DNA of 64,000 bases from Parasporobacterium sp. Lineage in GTDB: Bacteria; Bacillota; Clostridia; Lachnospirales; Lachnospiraceae. Below, one piece after another: positions 8,922 to 17,838 of the stretch (position 1 is the first letter of the stretch; every line of letters begins with the position of its first letter). The stretch covers positions 1 to 64,000 of the forward strand of contig JAFWOB010000104.1 of NCBI GenBank assembly GCA_017510065.1, given 5' to 3'. The position numbers and the translations under genes were made by a program. The notes beneath the pieces were generated by a model, which worked only from the letters and a program-made list of their open reading frames with translations, was not told where the DNA came from and did no database searches.

Positions 8922-9911
8922 TCACATGTCCCACAGATCTTCCCATCCTGCAGCGCCTTCCCATAAGAAGACCTGGCCTTTGATCAGTCTGCAGTTTTTA
9001 TCCGCCAGACGGATCTGCTCCATCTCCTGCGCTGTCAGGGGATCGCCCGCCGCAGCCATAAGGTTGGCCTTCAGTTGTTCCTTCTTGACTGAAAACGGGA
9101 TTGGGATCTGTCCTCTCTGGACTGCCCATTTCAGGCAGATCACAGCAGGATGAACATGATGCCTTTCCGCGATCTCCAGGATCTCAGGCATCTGAAGATC
9201 TGAGATATCGCTTGCCGTACGGTCTCTCTCCGGACGGGAGGGGGACCCTAAAGGACAGTATCCAATAGGCTGGATCCCGTGCCCTACGGCATATTCATAC
9301 AGTTCCTGCTGTTGGAAAGAGGGATGGCATTCCATCTCCAGGGCAGCCGGCAGAATCCTGCAGTACGGAAGCACCGCTTCCAGTTTTCTGACTGTCATGT
9401 TGGACATGCCGATATACCTGGCCAGCCCTTCGTCCACCAGTTCTTCACACTGCCTCCAGGTATTCACAAATTCTTCCACACTGAACGGTCTGGAATCCGG
9501 GTTACGGGAATCTCCGCTGCATCCCGGCGCATGATAATTCGGAAACGGCCAATGCACGAAATACAGATCGATCCTGTCAAGCTTAAGGTCCTGAAGACTT
9601 TTCTCGCAGGACTCCCGCACATGTTCGTGCATGTCGTTCCACACTTTAGACGTGATGAATAGATCATCTCTTTTTATAATCTCCTGCGCCTCCGCCCTTG
9701 AGATACTTTTTCCGATCAGATCTTCATTTTGATAGACAGAAGCGCAGTCGATTATCCTGTAACCAATGCGGATGCCTTCATATACTGCCTCCGCAATCTC
9801 CTCCGGTCCGTATTTATCGGAGCCGAAGGTTCCAAGCCCCATACAGGGGATCTCTTCTCCCGAATACAAGGTCCGTTTCGGGATCCTGCTGATATCAATT
9901 TCTGTTTGCAT
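8922..9911 (-). CDS. Aldo/keto reductase
   Basis: NAD(P)H-dependent cytosolic carbonyl reductase, 329 residues with a TIM-barrel pattern. Catalytic tetrad positions are visible: Asp and Tyr in RIIDCASVYQNEDLIG, Lys in FITSKVW and His in FVHWPFPN. The C-terminal cofactor region is IPIPFSVKKEQLKAN. Start at 9911 has GGGAGA 6 bp upstream. Lies 13 bp downstream of the zinc alcohol dehydrogenase gene, so co-transcribed with it. An aldehyde or keto-sugar substrate is likely, but nothing here fixes it. Confidence 0.88.
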   Translation of the reverse strand: MQTEIDISRIPKRTLYSGEEIPCMGLGTFGSDKYGPEEIAEAVYEGIRIGYRIIDCASVYQNEDLIGKSISRAEAQEIIKRDDLFITSKVWNDMHEHVRESCEKSLQDLKLDRIDLYFVHWPFPNYHAPGCSGDSRNPDSRPFSVEEFVNTWRQCEELVDEGLARYIGMSNMTVRKLEAVLPYCRILPAALEMECHPSFQQQELYEYAVGHGIQPIGYCPLGSPSRPERDRTASDISDLQMPEILEIAERHHVHPAVICLKWAVQRGQIPIPFSVKKEQLKANLMAAAGDPLTAQEMEQIRLADKNCRLIKGQVFLWEGAAGWEDLWDM

Positions 9912-9924
9912 CGTGTTCTCCCGT

Positions 9925-10986
9925 TCAGTCCGGAAAAACTACTGCTACCTTGCCGCAGTTTCCGGAAGCCATCAGCGAGTAGGCCTTTCCGGCTTCTTCC
10001 AACGGGAATTCATGCGTGATCAAGTCTTCAGGATGGATTCCCCAGCGCACCAGACGTTCTACCAGTTCTTCCATTTTCCAAAGGGATGTGACCCAGGAAC
10101 CGTAAATGGATTTCTGGTCATGGATAATGTCAGGGCTCGGAAGAAAGCTGCAGGTGCCGCCTTCTCCTACAAACGCCACTTTTCCCCATTGTCTGGTACC
10201 GCGGATCGCCAACTGTCTTCCTGCATCGCTGGCACTGGCATCGATTGCCCGTTCCGCGCCTTTTCCCCCAGTCACTTCCCGGATCTTATCCAGGGTATCC
10301 TCTCCCGGTTTGAAAATATAATCCGCCAGCTGCAGCCTTTTCGCCAATTCGATCCGATAATCGTTCGTTTCCACACCGATCAGAAGATTTGCTCCCATTG
10401 CCCGGGACAGCATCAGCGCCGCCAGACCTACAGGCCCAAGTCCTGTTACCAGTACGGCATCATTGCCGCAGACACCGATCTTTTCGAGTGCTTCATAAAC
10501 CGTTCCAAAGCCGCAGGCAACCTGGGCTCCGTCTTTATAGGACAGTTCATCCGGAAGTTCGATCAGGTCTTTTTCATCCGCCAGGATGAAAGGCGCCATA
10601 CCTCCGTTTCTCTGCCATCCGTAAGCCTGCCTGTAAATACTCTTGCAGGAGATGTAGTATCCTCTGCGGCAGTCGTTGCAGACGCCGCATCCGGAGATAT
10701 GGTAGACTACAACCCGGTCTCCCTTTTTGAACCGTTTTAATCCTTCTCCTTCTTCCACGATGATCCCGCAGGGTTCGTGTCCTGCGATCAGTCCCGGCAC
10801 ATATCCTTCCGGTCCTCTGCCGACATGCTCCCGATAGATACACCGGATATCGCTTCCACAGATCGTGGTGGCTTTTGTCTGGATCAGGACCTGTCCGTGC
10901 CCCGGTTTCGGGATCTCAAAATCCTTCAGTTCCACTGTGCTGTTTCCGGGCAGGATCGCCCCTTTCATAAATTTCTGATCCGCCAT
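9925..10986 (-). CDS. Zinc-dependent alcohol dehydrogenase (threonine/sorbitol DH-like)
   Basis: Medium-chain dehydrogenase, 353 residues. Catalytic zinc ligands are in CGSDIRCIY and GHEPCG; structural-zinc cysteines in CGVCNDCRRGYYISC; Rossmann motif VTGLGPVGLAALMLS near residue 180; substrate-domain end HEFPLEEAGKAYSLM. Start has CGGAGGTATTTTC just upstream. First gene of a two-gene operon with the aldo/keto reductase and divergent from the AraC regulator at 11170, which may control it. A polyol or hydroxy-acid substrate is a guess from family. Confidence 0.88.
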   Translation of the reverse strand: MADQKFMKGAILPGNSTVELKDFEIPKPGHGQVLIQTKATTICGSDIRCIYREHVGRGPEGYVPGLIAGHEPCGIIVEEGEGLKRFKKGDRVVVYHISGCGVCNDCRRGYYISCKSIYRQAYGWQRNGGMAPFILADEKDLIELPDELSYKDGAQVACGFGTVYEALEKIGVCGNDAVLVTGLGPVGLAALMLSRAMGANLLIGVETNDYRIELAKRLQLADYIFKPGEDTLDKIREVTGGKGAERAIDASASDAGRQLAIRGTRQWGKVAFVGEGGTCSFLPSPDIIHDQKSIYGSWVTSLWKMEELVERLVRWGIHPEDLITHEFPLEEAGKAYSLMASGNCGKVAVVFPD

Positions 10987-11101
10987 GAAAATACCTCCGT
11001 GCAGAATTACATTTATAATAGAATATTGGATTCTTTAAATAATAATAAGAGATTTTTTTGACAATTCTGCTCTTCCTGTGTCGTCTAATCGCAACTTTTG
11101 A

Positions 11102-11131
11102 TTGACAGCCTTGTATTTTTGTTGATACAAT
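11102..11131 (+). promoter_or_regulatory. Promoter of the AraC-family gene
   Basis: TTGACA (11102-11107), 18-bp spacer, TACAAT (11126-11131). Transcription would start near 11138, leaving a ~30-nt leader before the TTG start at 11170. The intergenic region is AT-rich and shared with the divergent alcohol dehydrogenase gene, for which no clear promoter could be picked. Confidence 0.65.
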
Positions 11132-11169
11132 CCTGAAAACAGGATCGTATCTATTGGCGGGGGAAAGAC

Positions 11170-12066
11170 TTGAATAAGACATATTCCAATCTGGATATTC
11201 AGTTTATAGTCAGCGGTGTTCAATTCAAAGCGCTGAACATTGCTTTTGAGCGCTTTGAGCACTCAGTCCCCAGACACAGTCACGGAGCCCGCAGCTATGA
11301 GATCCATTATATTCCCATCGGTTTCGGGACAGTGGAAATAGGCGAAAAGGAATATGAGATCATTCCCGGGACCGTTTATATGACAGGCCCTTATGTGGAT
11401 CACCTGCAGATACCCCGTATGGATGACCCGATGGGAGAATATTGCATCTTTCTGACCTGTGAATATGAAAAAGATCTTGAGGCATCCCTTTCCGGAGATC
11501 CGGCTTTCCAGGAAGCAAGACAGACTTCTGTAGCCGATCTGTTCCTGAATACCCCGTTCTGGTTTGGAAAAGATACCCAGAATCTGAACGCTCTGATGCA
11601 TGTTCTGTTTTTTGAACTGGAACATCGGCTGCCTGGATACCGTGAAATCATCAATTCTCTTCTGACTCAGCTGGTCGTTTCCATGGTTCGCAATTACAAA
11701 CGCCCCGCCGGTTCTTCTTCGATCACCAGTTCCAGCCTGAATGATATCAAGGCACTTTTGATCGATAACTATTTTCTTTATGAATACAAAACCTTATCCC
11801 TGCCTGACCTGGCAAAACGTCTTGGCTCCAGTTCCCGCCAGACAGAACGTTTCCTGAGCGATTACTATGGAAAGACATTTCAGCAGAAAAAAACAGAAAG
11901 CCGGATGAGCGCTGCCCGGATCCTGCTTTCCGATCTTACCCGCAGCATCACTTCCATCTCGGAGGATCTGGGGTTTTCTTCTATTGAACACTTTTCCAAC
12001 GCCTTTAAACGTTATTACGGCTGCAGTCCCAGGGCATACCGTAAAGAACATTTGCAAACATCCTGA
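11170..12066 (+). CDS. AraC-family regulator with N-terminal cupin-like sensor
   Basis: Transcription factor, 298 residues. Start is a TTG at 11170 preceded by GGCGGGGGAAAG; no ATG with a better ribosome site lies near. The N-terminal ~130 residues look like an AraC-binding cupin (SVPRHSHGARSYEIHYIPIG, a PGTVYMTGPYVDHLQ segment). The C-terminal ~100 residues hold two helix-turn-helix units: LSLPDLAKRLGSSSRQTERF and ITSISEDLGFSSIEHFSNAF, ending in CSPRAYRK. Divergent from the dehydrogenase/reductase pair, its probable target. The ligand is unknown. Confidence 0.85.
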   Translation: MNKTYSNLDIQFIVSGVQFKALNIAFERFEHSVPRHSHGARSYEIHYIPIGFGTVEIGEKEYEIIPGTVYMTGPYVDHLQIPRMDDPMGEYCIFLTCEYEKDLEASLSGDPAFQEARQTSVADLFLNTPFWFGKDTQNLNALMHVLFFELEHRLPGYREIINSLLTQLVVSMVRNYKRPAGSSSITSSSLNDIKALLIDNYFLYEYKTLSLPDLAKRLGSSSRQTERFLSDYYGKTFQQKKTESRMSAARILLSDLTRSITSISEDLGFSSIEHFSNAFKRYYGCSPRAYRKEHLQTS

Positions 12067-12109
12067 AGCCTTTTTTGCCGCTGCGGCAGCACTTCGCTTT
12101 CCCTGCCTC

Positions 12110-13099
12110 TTATCCCGGAAGGGATCCTTTCAGCACCCGAAGGGCATTATCCCGAAATATCAGGTCGATCTCATCTTCCGTAAAATGCTGTTTTCCAAGT
12201 TCCGCTTCCAGCATCGGCAGGAAGGAAGCATTTTTCATTTCCAATTCTCCTGAGATCCCGTCAAAATCACTTCCCAGCGCCAGGCATCCGATGCCGCCAA
12301 CCTTTCGGATATAAGATGCATGCTCTGCAATCTTTTTGACAGAAGACGCAGCCTGATCGGAAGGATCCAGAAATGCTCCAAAATAATTAAGACCCATTAC
12401 CCCGCCCCGGTCTGCCAGTGCCCGGATCATTTCATCCGTAAGGTTCCTGACGTGGCCGCACAGCGCACGGGCATTGGAATGGCTGGCGATAAAAGGCTTT
12501 TTCGTATGCTTCAGCACATCAAAAAACCCCGCATCTGACAAATGACTGACATCGATCAGAATTCCCAGACGCTCCATTTCTTCTAAAAATGCGAATCCCT
12601 TTTCCTTCAGGCCGTGTTCCGTCTGTGCCCCGCAGTTCATGCCGCCTGTAAGAGTATCCGGAACGATATTGGGCCAGGCCAGATCATTTTCATAATTCCA
12701 TGTCAGGGTCATGATCCTTACGCCCAGGGAATACAGGATTCTCAGAACCGGAAGGCTGCCTGCGCAGCAGCCGCCTTCCTCCAGGGTAAGCAGTGCGCTG
12801 ATCTTTCCTTCGTTCCGGTTTTGTTCCAGATCGATCCAGGTCTTTACCTGACCGATCTTACTGCTGTACTGGGCTATGATCTCCCGAAACAGATCAGCCT
12901 GTTCCAATGCTGCTGCCAGAGGGTTTTCTTCTTTCTTCAAATTGACATATATGGCAAAACACTGCAGCAGGTAATTCCCCTGCTGCAGCTTTTCCAGATC
13001 GATATGCAGATTGTTCTTCCCGAAGCTTATCTCTTCGCCGTTTTTTCTTCTGCGGCGTATCTCGCTCAGGGTATCACAATGAAGATCAACAGTTTTCAT
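12110..13099 (-). CDS. Membrane-dipeptidase family (peptidase M19) enzyme
   Basis: Zinc dipeptidase, 329 residues, TIM-barrel metallo-hydrolase. Motifs in order: VDLHCDTLSE (His-x-Asp metal ligands) at residues 4-13, TLEEGGCC (bridging Glu) near 105, IDVSHLSDAGFFDV and FIASHSNARAL (His ligands), MGLNYFG, and LGSDFDGI near 270. Likely cleaves dipeptides, often with D-residues. Begins 7 bp after the glycogen synthase stop, so co-transcribed with it; the functional tie is unclear. Ribosome site is weak (GAGAAG), consistent with coupling to the upstream gene. No signal peptide, so probably cytoplasmic. Confidence 0.9.
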   Translation of the reverse strand: MKTVDLHCDTLSEIRRRRKNGEEISFGKNNLHIDLEKLQQGNYLLQCFAIYVNLKKEENPLAAALEQADLFREIIAQYSSKIGQVKTWIDLEQNRNEGKISALLTLEEGGCCAGSLPVLRILYSLGVRIMTLTWNYENDLAWPNIVPDTLTGGMNCGAQTEHGLKEKGFAFLEEMERLGILIDVSHLSDAGFFDVLKHTKKPFIASHSNARALCGHVRNLTDEMIRALADRGGVMGLNYFGAFLDPSDQAASSVKKIAEHASYIRKVGGIGCLALGSDFDGISGELEMKNASFLPMLEAELGKQHFTEDEIDLIFRDNALRVLKGSLPG

Positions 13100-13106
13100 T
13101 TGCTTC

Positions 13107-14948
13107 TCACGGTTTCAACTCCAGATACAGACCGCGGTACTGGCTTGCGGCATAATCCCAGGATACATCCTTGTCCATGTTCCTCTGTACCATTTCATCC
13201 CAGCACCAGCGGTTGGTGAAGTACAATGTCTTGGCTCTGTTGATGGCATCCAGTAAAAGTCCCGCATCATAACGGTCAAAAGTAAATCCGTTGCCGTCAT
13301 TGGAAAATGCGTTGTAAGGCTGCACGGTATCTTTCAGGCCGCCGGTTTCCCGTACGATCGGAACGGTTCCGTAATGCATGGCAGTAAGCTGTGTCAGCCC
13401 GCAGGGCTCAAACAGAGACGGCACCAGAAGTGCATCTGCGCCGGCATAGATCATATGCGCTCTTCCCTCATCATACATGATATTGGAGCAGACCGATCCC
13501 TTGAAAGCATTTTCAAAATACCGGAAGGAATTCTCGTATTTCCAGTCGCCGGTTCCCAGGACCACCACCTGCGTATGCCCGTCGATCAGCGTCGGAAGGA
13601 TTTCATTGACCAGATCCAGTCCCTTCTGATCCGTCAAACGGGAGATCAGGCCGATCACAAATACATGGTCATCCTGAATCAGGCCCAGCTGAGCCTGCAG
13701 AGCATTCTTATTTTCCTTTTTCCTGGGCAATACGTTAGTGATGTCATATTGTGATGCCAAATAGGGATCCGTATACGGATTCCAGATTCCGTAATCAATG
13801 CCGTTCACAATGCCTCTTAATTTGCCGGAATGATATCTCAGGTGCTCATCCAGATGTTCCCCGAAAAACGGGGACTGGATCTCTCCTGCATAGGTGTTGC
13901 TGACCGTCGTGATCATGTTGGCATAGGTAAGACCGCCTTTGAGCATGTTGGCATCTTCATATCCCTGCTTCAGAGCATCTTTGTTAAAGACATAATCCGG
14001 CAGCCCGGACCAGTACTGAATTGTCTTAATGTTATAAACGCCCTGGAATCTCAGGTTGTGGATGGTCAGCATGACCTTGGCACTGCTGACTGCAGTCCCT
14101 TCAAATAAAGTTCTCAGATAAACCGGAACCAGGGCAGCCTGCCAGTCATGACAGTGAATGACATCCGGGATCCAGTTCATGTAATTCAGAGCTGCCAACG
14201 CCGCCTTGGCGAAGAAACAGTATTTCGGAATATCATCGATCAGATTGGTATAAGGATTGCCAACGCTGAAGAACTCTTCATTATCGATAAAATCGTACAC
14301 GACTCCGTCCCATACGTATTCCATGATCCCCACATAGAAGGACCTTCCGTCCGAACAGAGATTCATCATGAATTCTCCCCGGTAGACCATCTTTTCCTGA
14401 TATTCCCAGGGAATACATTTATATCGCGGAAGGATAACCTTCACATCACAGTTTTGCTTCACAAGGGCTCTGGGAAGTGCATACATAACATCTCCCAGTC
14501 CTCCGGTCTTCACAAAGGGATAGCACTCTGAGCCGATGAAAGCAACGCTTCTCCTGGGCTGCGGGAGGATCTGTTCCGGAATCTCCGGATAAGTCTTCGC
14601 CTCGATCTGCGGTGTGCTCTCTTCCTGGATGGGAGCAGCCTTCGGCTGTTCCTCCGGTACTTTTTCCTGAACCGGTTTTACTGCCTTGACCGCTTTTGCC
14701 TTCGGTTCGGCTTTCTTTTCTGCCTTCACCGCTTTTGCCTTCGGTTCAGCTTTCTTCTCTGCCTTCACCGCTTTTGCCTTCGGTTCAGCTTCCTTCTCTG
14801 CCTTCACCGCTTTTGCCTTCGGTTCAGCTTCCTTCTCTGCCTTCACCGGTGCTGCCTTCTTTACTTCCTTTTCTGTCGCTGGAGTTTCAGCTTTCTTTAC
14901 GGTTTTCTTAGCATCGTCTTTTACAGACTCCGTTTTCTTTACAGCCAT
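13107..14948 (-). CDS. glgA: Glycogen synthase with repetitive basic N-terminal extension
   Basis: ADP-glucose-dependent glycogen synthase (GT5). The catalytic part has the classical FVKTGGLGDVMYALPRAL at about residues 150-165, VIHCHDWQAALVPVYL, GIVNGIDYGIWNP and the C-terminal EPCGLTQLTAMHYGTVP nucleotide-binding motif. About 613 residues against the usual ~480; the extra ~135 at the N-terminus are Lys/Ala/Glu/Pro-rich with four 13-residue repeats (KAEKxAEPKAKAV). Start set at 14948 (MAVKKTESV) because GGAGGAG lies 8 bp before it; in-frame ATGs at 14954 and 14963 are less well placed. The tail may bind nucleic acid, polysaccharide or a partner; this is a guess. Confidence 0.92.
   Translation of the reverse strand: MAVKKTESVKDDAKKTVKKAETPATEKEVKKAAPVKAEKEAEPKAKAVKAEKEAEPKAKAVKAEKKAEPKAKAVKAEKKAEPKAKAVKAVKPVQEKVPEEQPKAAPIQEESTPQIEAKTYPEIPEQILPQPRRSVAFIGSECYPFVKTGGLGDVMYALPRALVKQNCDVKVILPRYKCIPWEYQEKMVYRGEFMMNLCSDGRSFYVGIMEYVWDGVVYDFIDNEEFFSVGNPYTNLIDDIPKYCFFAKAALAALNYMNWIPDVIHCHDWQAALVPVYLRTLFEGTAVSSAKVMLTIHNLRFQGVYNIKTIQYWSGLPDYVFNKDALKQGYEDANMLKGGLTYANMITTVSNTYAGEIQSPFFGEHLDEHLRYHSGKLRGIVNGIDYGIWNPYTDPYLASQYDITNVLPRKKENKNALQAQLGLIQDDHVFVIGLISRLTDQKGLDLVNEILPTLIDGHTQVVVLGTGDWKYENSFRYFENAFKGSVCSNIMYDEGRAHMIYAGADALLVPSLFEPCGLTQLTAMHYGTVPIVRETGGLKDTVQPYNAFSNDGNGFTFDRYDAGLLLDAINRAKTLYFTNRWCWDEMVQRNMDKDVSWDYAASQYRGLYLELKP
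14682..14850 (-). repeat. 39-bp in-frame tandem repeats in glgA
   Basis: Four complete 39-bp units begin at 14682, 14721, 14760 and 14799, with a partial fifth from 14838. They are nearly identical, differing mainly at the GCTTTC/GCTTCC variant, and encode KAEKxAEPKAKAV. The near-identity suggests recent expansion by slippage, and copy number may differ between strains. Confidence 0.9.
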
Positions 14949-15060
14949 TTGCATCTCCTCCATTTCTATGGTACTGCTTCCTTGCAGATCTATTATACCC
15001 TAACTTCTGCCATATCTCCATTGATTATTTTGATTATGTAATTTCCAGGCCATTTTGCTT

Positions 15061-15361
15061 CGGCGGCACAATTATTGCGTTTATGTACGGCGACTGCATA
15101 AAAATCGCGTTTGTGTACGGCGACTGCACAAAAATTGAGTTTGTGTACGTTGCAGAAATGATAATTAACAGGATCACACTATTTTATTTGATGATGCAGC
15201 ATAATATATTACCAAACAGCAATAAGAACTGTTAAATATTGTACTTACATTCGTTATTCTCTCATCATAGTATTATGAATCAGATTATGTAAGTCTTCTC
15301 CGGCGTACACAAACGGACTTTTTGCGTCATCGGCGTACACAAACGGACTTTTTGCGTCGCG
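15061..15361. repeat. Inverted pairs of 30-bp tandem repeats flanking an AT-rich core
   Basis: The 433-bp gap between glgA and the GH13 gene holds no gene. Left: 30-bp tandem units at 15077-15106 and 15107-15136, then a partial at 15137-15150, built on GTTTGTGTACGGCGACTGCA. Right: two 30-bp units at 15302-15331 and 15332-15361 (GGCGTACACAAACGGACTTT), the inverted form of the same motif. The ~150 bp between is AT-rich (15160-15300) and may hold promoters. The layout of two copies facing two inverted copies matches 8.8 and 25.3 kb. Confidence 0.8.
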
Positions 15362-15381
15362 ATCTCTCTCAAACAGGATCT

Positions 15382-16989
15382 TTACCGGAAACTCCTGACC
15401 CAGTTCAGCAGTGAATTGGGATATACATTTTCCAGGACATCCTGTTTCATGCGGTCGGTCACAGGTCCGTTCGCTGCCATTTTTGCCAGGATTTCCGCCT
15501 GCAGTTCTTCGATCGTCATCTCTTCATATGGTTTGGGGACGGCGGCTCTTGCCGGCATCTTCGGCTGCGGCGTTTTCTTCGTTGTCCCGGAATCTGTCTG
15601 TCCTTTTGTCCTGCTGCCGCTGCCGGGTTCCTTCACCCGGTCTTTTACCGGTGTATATTTTTTTCGGCCATTTGCTTTCGGAATCCAGATTTCTCCGGAA
15701 TTTCCCGGGATCTCCAAATGAACTGTTCCCTGCTCTGCTTTATATTGCTTCCCGGAGAGCGCCCCGCAGAACGTTCCTTCTCCCGGAAGATCAAAAGATG
15801 CCGGGGCATCTTCATTATTGACAGTTATGAGCAGGTCGCCTCTCGCAAACGCATACTTCGTTGTGGTCAGGACAAGCTCCCGGTAATCCCCATACCACAG
15901 AGCCGATTCGCAGCTGTGAATCTTTCCTAATGCCGTGATCAGTTCCATACATGGATTTTTGCCCTTTTTCAATTCCTCCAGGTTCAGGCATGGCCTTAAG
16001 GAAGCATCGGAGTATCTCTCTTTCCGTCCTTCAATGCCGAATTCCGACCCGTAATAAATGGATGGGATACCTGGCAGTGTATATAAAAGGACATGCACCG
16101 GTGTAAAATGCGCTTTATTGCGGAGTTTTGTGAAGATCCGCTCCACATCATGGTTATCCGCAAAGCTGTACAGACGCACGTCCCTTCCGAGTCCCAGATC
16201 CATCTGACGTTTTACGGTGTGGGCGATCTCAAAATAATTATGATCATTATGCGCGCTGTAGAGCGCCTTATGCAGATGATAATTCGTTACGGAATGAAGG
16301 GTCTTTTCATTTACCCAGCGGGAATAATCACCGTGGATCACTTCTCCCATCAGCCAGAAATCTTCCCGGATTTCCGAAGCGAGAGATCTCAGGCTTCTCA
16401 TAAAATCAAAATCCAGGACATCGGCCGCATCCAGCCTCAGTCCGTCGATATCAAATTCCGAGACCCAGAACCGGACGGTATCCAGCAGATACTCCCTGAC
16501 TTCCGGGTTTCTGAGATTCAGTTTTGCCAGCAGGTTATAGCCGCCCCAGTTGTCATAGGAAAAGCCGTCATTGTATTCTGTATTGCCCCAGAAGTTTACA
16601 TTACAGTACCAGTTTACATACCGGCTGTGCTCACGGTTCTGACAGATATCCCGGAATGCGAAGAAATCCCGTCCGGTATGATTGAAGACCCCGTCCAGGA
16701 TTACCCTGATCCCGGCTTCATGACAGGCCCTGACGAATTCCTTCAGATCCTCATTGGTTCCCAGACGAGAATCCAGTTTCCGGTAGTCTGTCGTTTCATA
16801 ACCATGCCCTACTGATTCGAACAAAGGACCGATATACAGTCCGCTGCATCCAAGTTCCTTTATATGACCGATCCAAGGACGCAGTGTGTTCAGTCTGTGG
16901 ACCGGTGCCTGATATTCGTTCTGGGCGGGCGCTCCTGTCAGCCCCAACGGATAGATATGATAAAAAACTGCTTCATCGTACCACGCCAT
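15382..16989 (-). CDS. GH13 alpha-amylase-family glycosidase with C-terminal extension
   Basis: Alpha-glucan-acting enzyme, about 535 residues, no signal peptide. The GH13 barrel shows VILDGVFNHTGRD (region I), DGLRLDAADV (nucleophile Asp), MGEVIHGDY (acid/base Glu) and SFADNHDVERI (third Asp). Substrate class (neopullulanase, maltogenic or glycogen-debranching-like) cannot be fixed. After the beta domain (residues ~430) comes a Lys/Pro/Thr-rich linker and a final ~45-residue helical segment (MTIEELQAEILAKMAANGP to the C-terminus) not typical of GH13. Start chosen at 16989 (MAWYDEAVFYHIYPLG) behind GGGAGA; a longer start at 17007 exists. Neighbouring glgA points to glycogen turnover. Confidence 0.85.
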   Translation of the reverse strand: MAWYDEAVFYHIYPLGLTGAPAQNEYQAPVHRLNTLRPWIGHIKELGCSGLYIGPLFESVGHGYETTDYRKLDSRLGTNEDLKEFVRACHEAGIRVILDGVFNHTGRDFFAFRDICQNREHSRYVNWYCNVNFWGNTEYNDGFSYDNWGGYNLLAKLNLRNPEVREYLLDTVRFWVSEFDIDGLRLDAADVLDFDFMRSLRSLASEIREDFWLMGEVIHGDYSRWVNEKTLHSVTNYHLHKALYSAHNDHNYFEIAHTVKRQMDLGLGRDVRLYSFADNHDVERIFTKLRNKAHFTPVHVLLYTLPGIPSIYYGSEFGIEGRKERYSDASLRPCLNLEELKKGKNPCMELITALGKIHSCESALWYGDYRELVLTTTKYAFARGDLLITVNNEDAPASFDLPGEGTFCGALSGKQYKAEQGTVHLEIPGNSGEIWIPKANGRKKYTPVKDRVKEPGSGSRTKGQTDSGTTKKTPQPKMPARAAVPKPYEEMTIEELQAEILAKMAANGPVTDRMKQDVLENVYPNSLLNWVRSFR

Positions 16990-17130
16990 ATAGATTCTCC
17001 CATACATGCATTCTGCCGGCTTAAGGCAGAAGCGGGTTCTGTCTGTCCGGACAGATACATCTTATCATCTGCCCGGAGCAGTGACAAGGCTTACGCTGAA
17101 GTTCCCTTCCGTTTCGGTAAACCCTGCCTC

Positions 17131-17838
17131 CTATACAAAGAGGTCTGCTGCGAAGATCCCGATCAGCAGAAGATAGGAAAACAGACGGAAGAGGCTTATA
17201 TACTGCGGGATTTCCTTATAAAGCTTTGAAGACAGGATCCCGGTCAGAAGCATCAGCAAAAGCATCGGTACCAAAGCACTTGCCATGGCAAAGGCACTGC
17301 CGGATAATACAGATGCCAAAGGGGAAAGCGTCGCAGCATACCCCGCCATCATCAGAAGCGGTGCACAGGGGGAAATACCGTAAACAGCTCCCAGGATCGT
17401 CAGGGCAGGATAGTTCACGCCTTTGTATTCCCCGGACAATCTGTTCATCAGGGAGTGGAATTTCCCTCCCGGTGAAGAAGCGCTGCTGCAGTGATGGCAG
17501 TTTTCACAGCCCTGATGCCTGAACTCGCGGATCCATTTGAAAACGAACCAGATTCCCATAGCGATCATGCACAGATCGAGCCAAAGGTGCAGATTGACTC
17601 CGCCTATGGCCCCGCTTTCGTCCAGGATCTGGCGTCCGACCAGGGAAGAAGCCAGACACACCCCTGCCACCGCCAGGACCTTTCCCAGATAGAAACTGAG
17701 AAATGCCCAAAGAGAATGCCTCATGGTTTTCGCATGGGTCGTAAGGTAGCCGAATAAAAAGGCACTGACGCCTGAACCGCAGCAGGTTCCGCACCCCATG
17801 CCCACTGACAGCGCAGCCGTTATCCCCTGTATGATCAT
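17131..17838 (-). CDS. TauE/SafE-DsbD-like membrane protein of the reductase operon
   Basis: Membrane protein, 235 residues, about 6 helices, resembling the sulfite-exporter TauE/UreH/CcdA superfamily. Odd features are a cysteine-rich start (GMGCGTCCGSG at residues ~13-23) inside the first helix region, a CENCHHC motif in a cytosolic-looking loop near residue 117, and the family's GISPCAPLLMMAGYA in the second half. The two halves look like an internal duplication. Its start overlaps the activator's stop (ATGA, 17835-17838), so it is the last gene of the five-gene operon. Could move thiol electrons or a metal/sulfur species for cluster supply; neither is proven. Confidence 0.7.
   Translation of the reverse strand: MIIQGITAALSVGMGCGTCCGSGVSAFLFGYLTTHAKTMRHSLWAFLSFYLGKVLAVAGVCLASSLVGRQILDESGAIGGVNLHLWLDLCMIAMGIWFVFKWIREFRHQGCENCHHCSSASSPGGKFHSLMNRLSGEYKGVNYPALTILGAVYGISPCAPLLMMAGYAATLSPLASVLSGSAFAMASALVPMLLLMLLTGILSSKLYKEIPQYISLFRLFSYLLLIGIFAADLFV

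Noticed and set aside
9766..10740. Plus-strand open frame of 324 codons opposite the zinc dehydrogenase
   Set aside because: No recognisable domain; the minus-strand gene has complete zinc and Rossmann motifs.
14682..14850. 39-bp repeats considered as a CRISPR array
   Set aside because: No unique spacers; the units abut and are in frame within glgA.
15061..15361. Insertion sequence or MITE with terminal inverted repeats
   Set aside because: No target-site duplication or transposase remnant could be seen; repeats are tandem and internal, so kept only as a repeat element.
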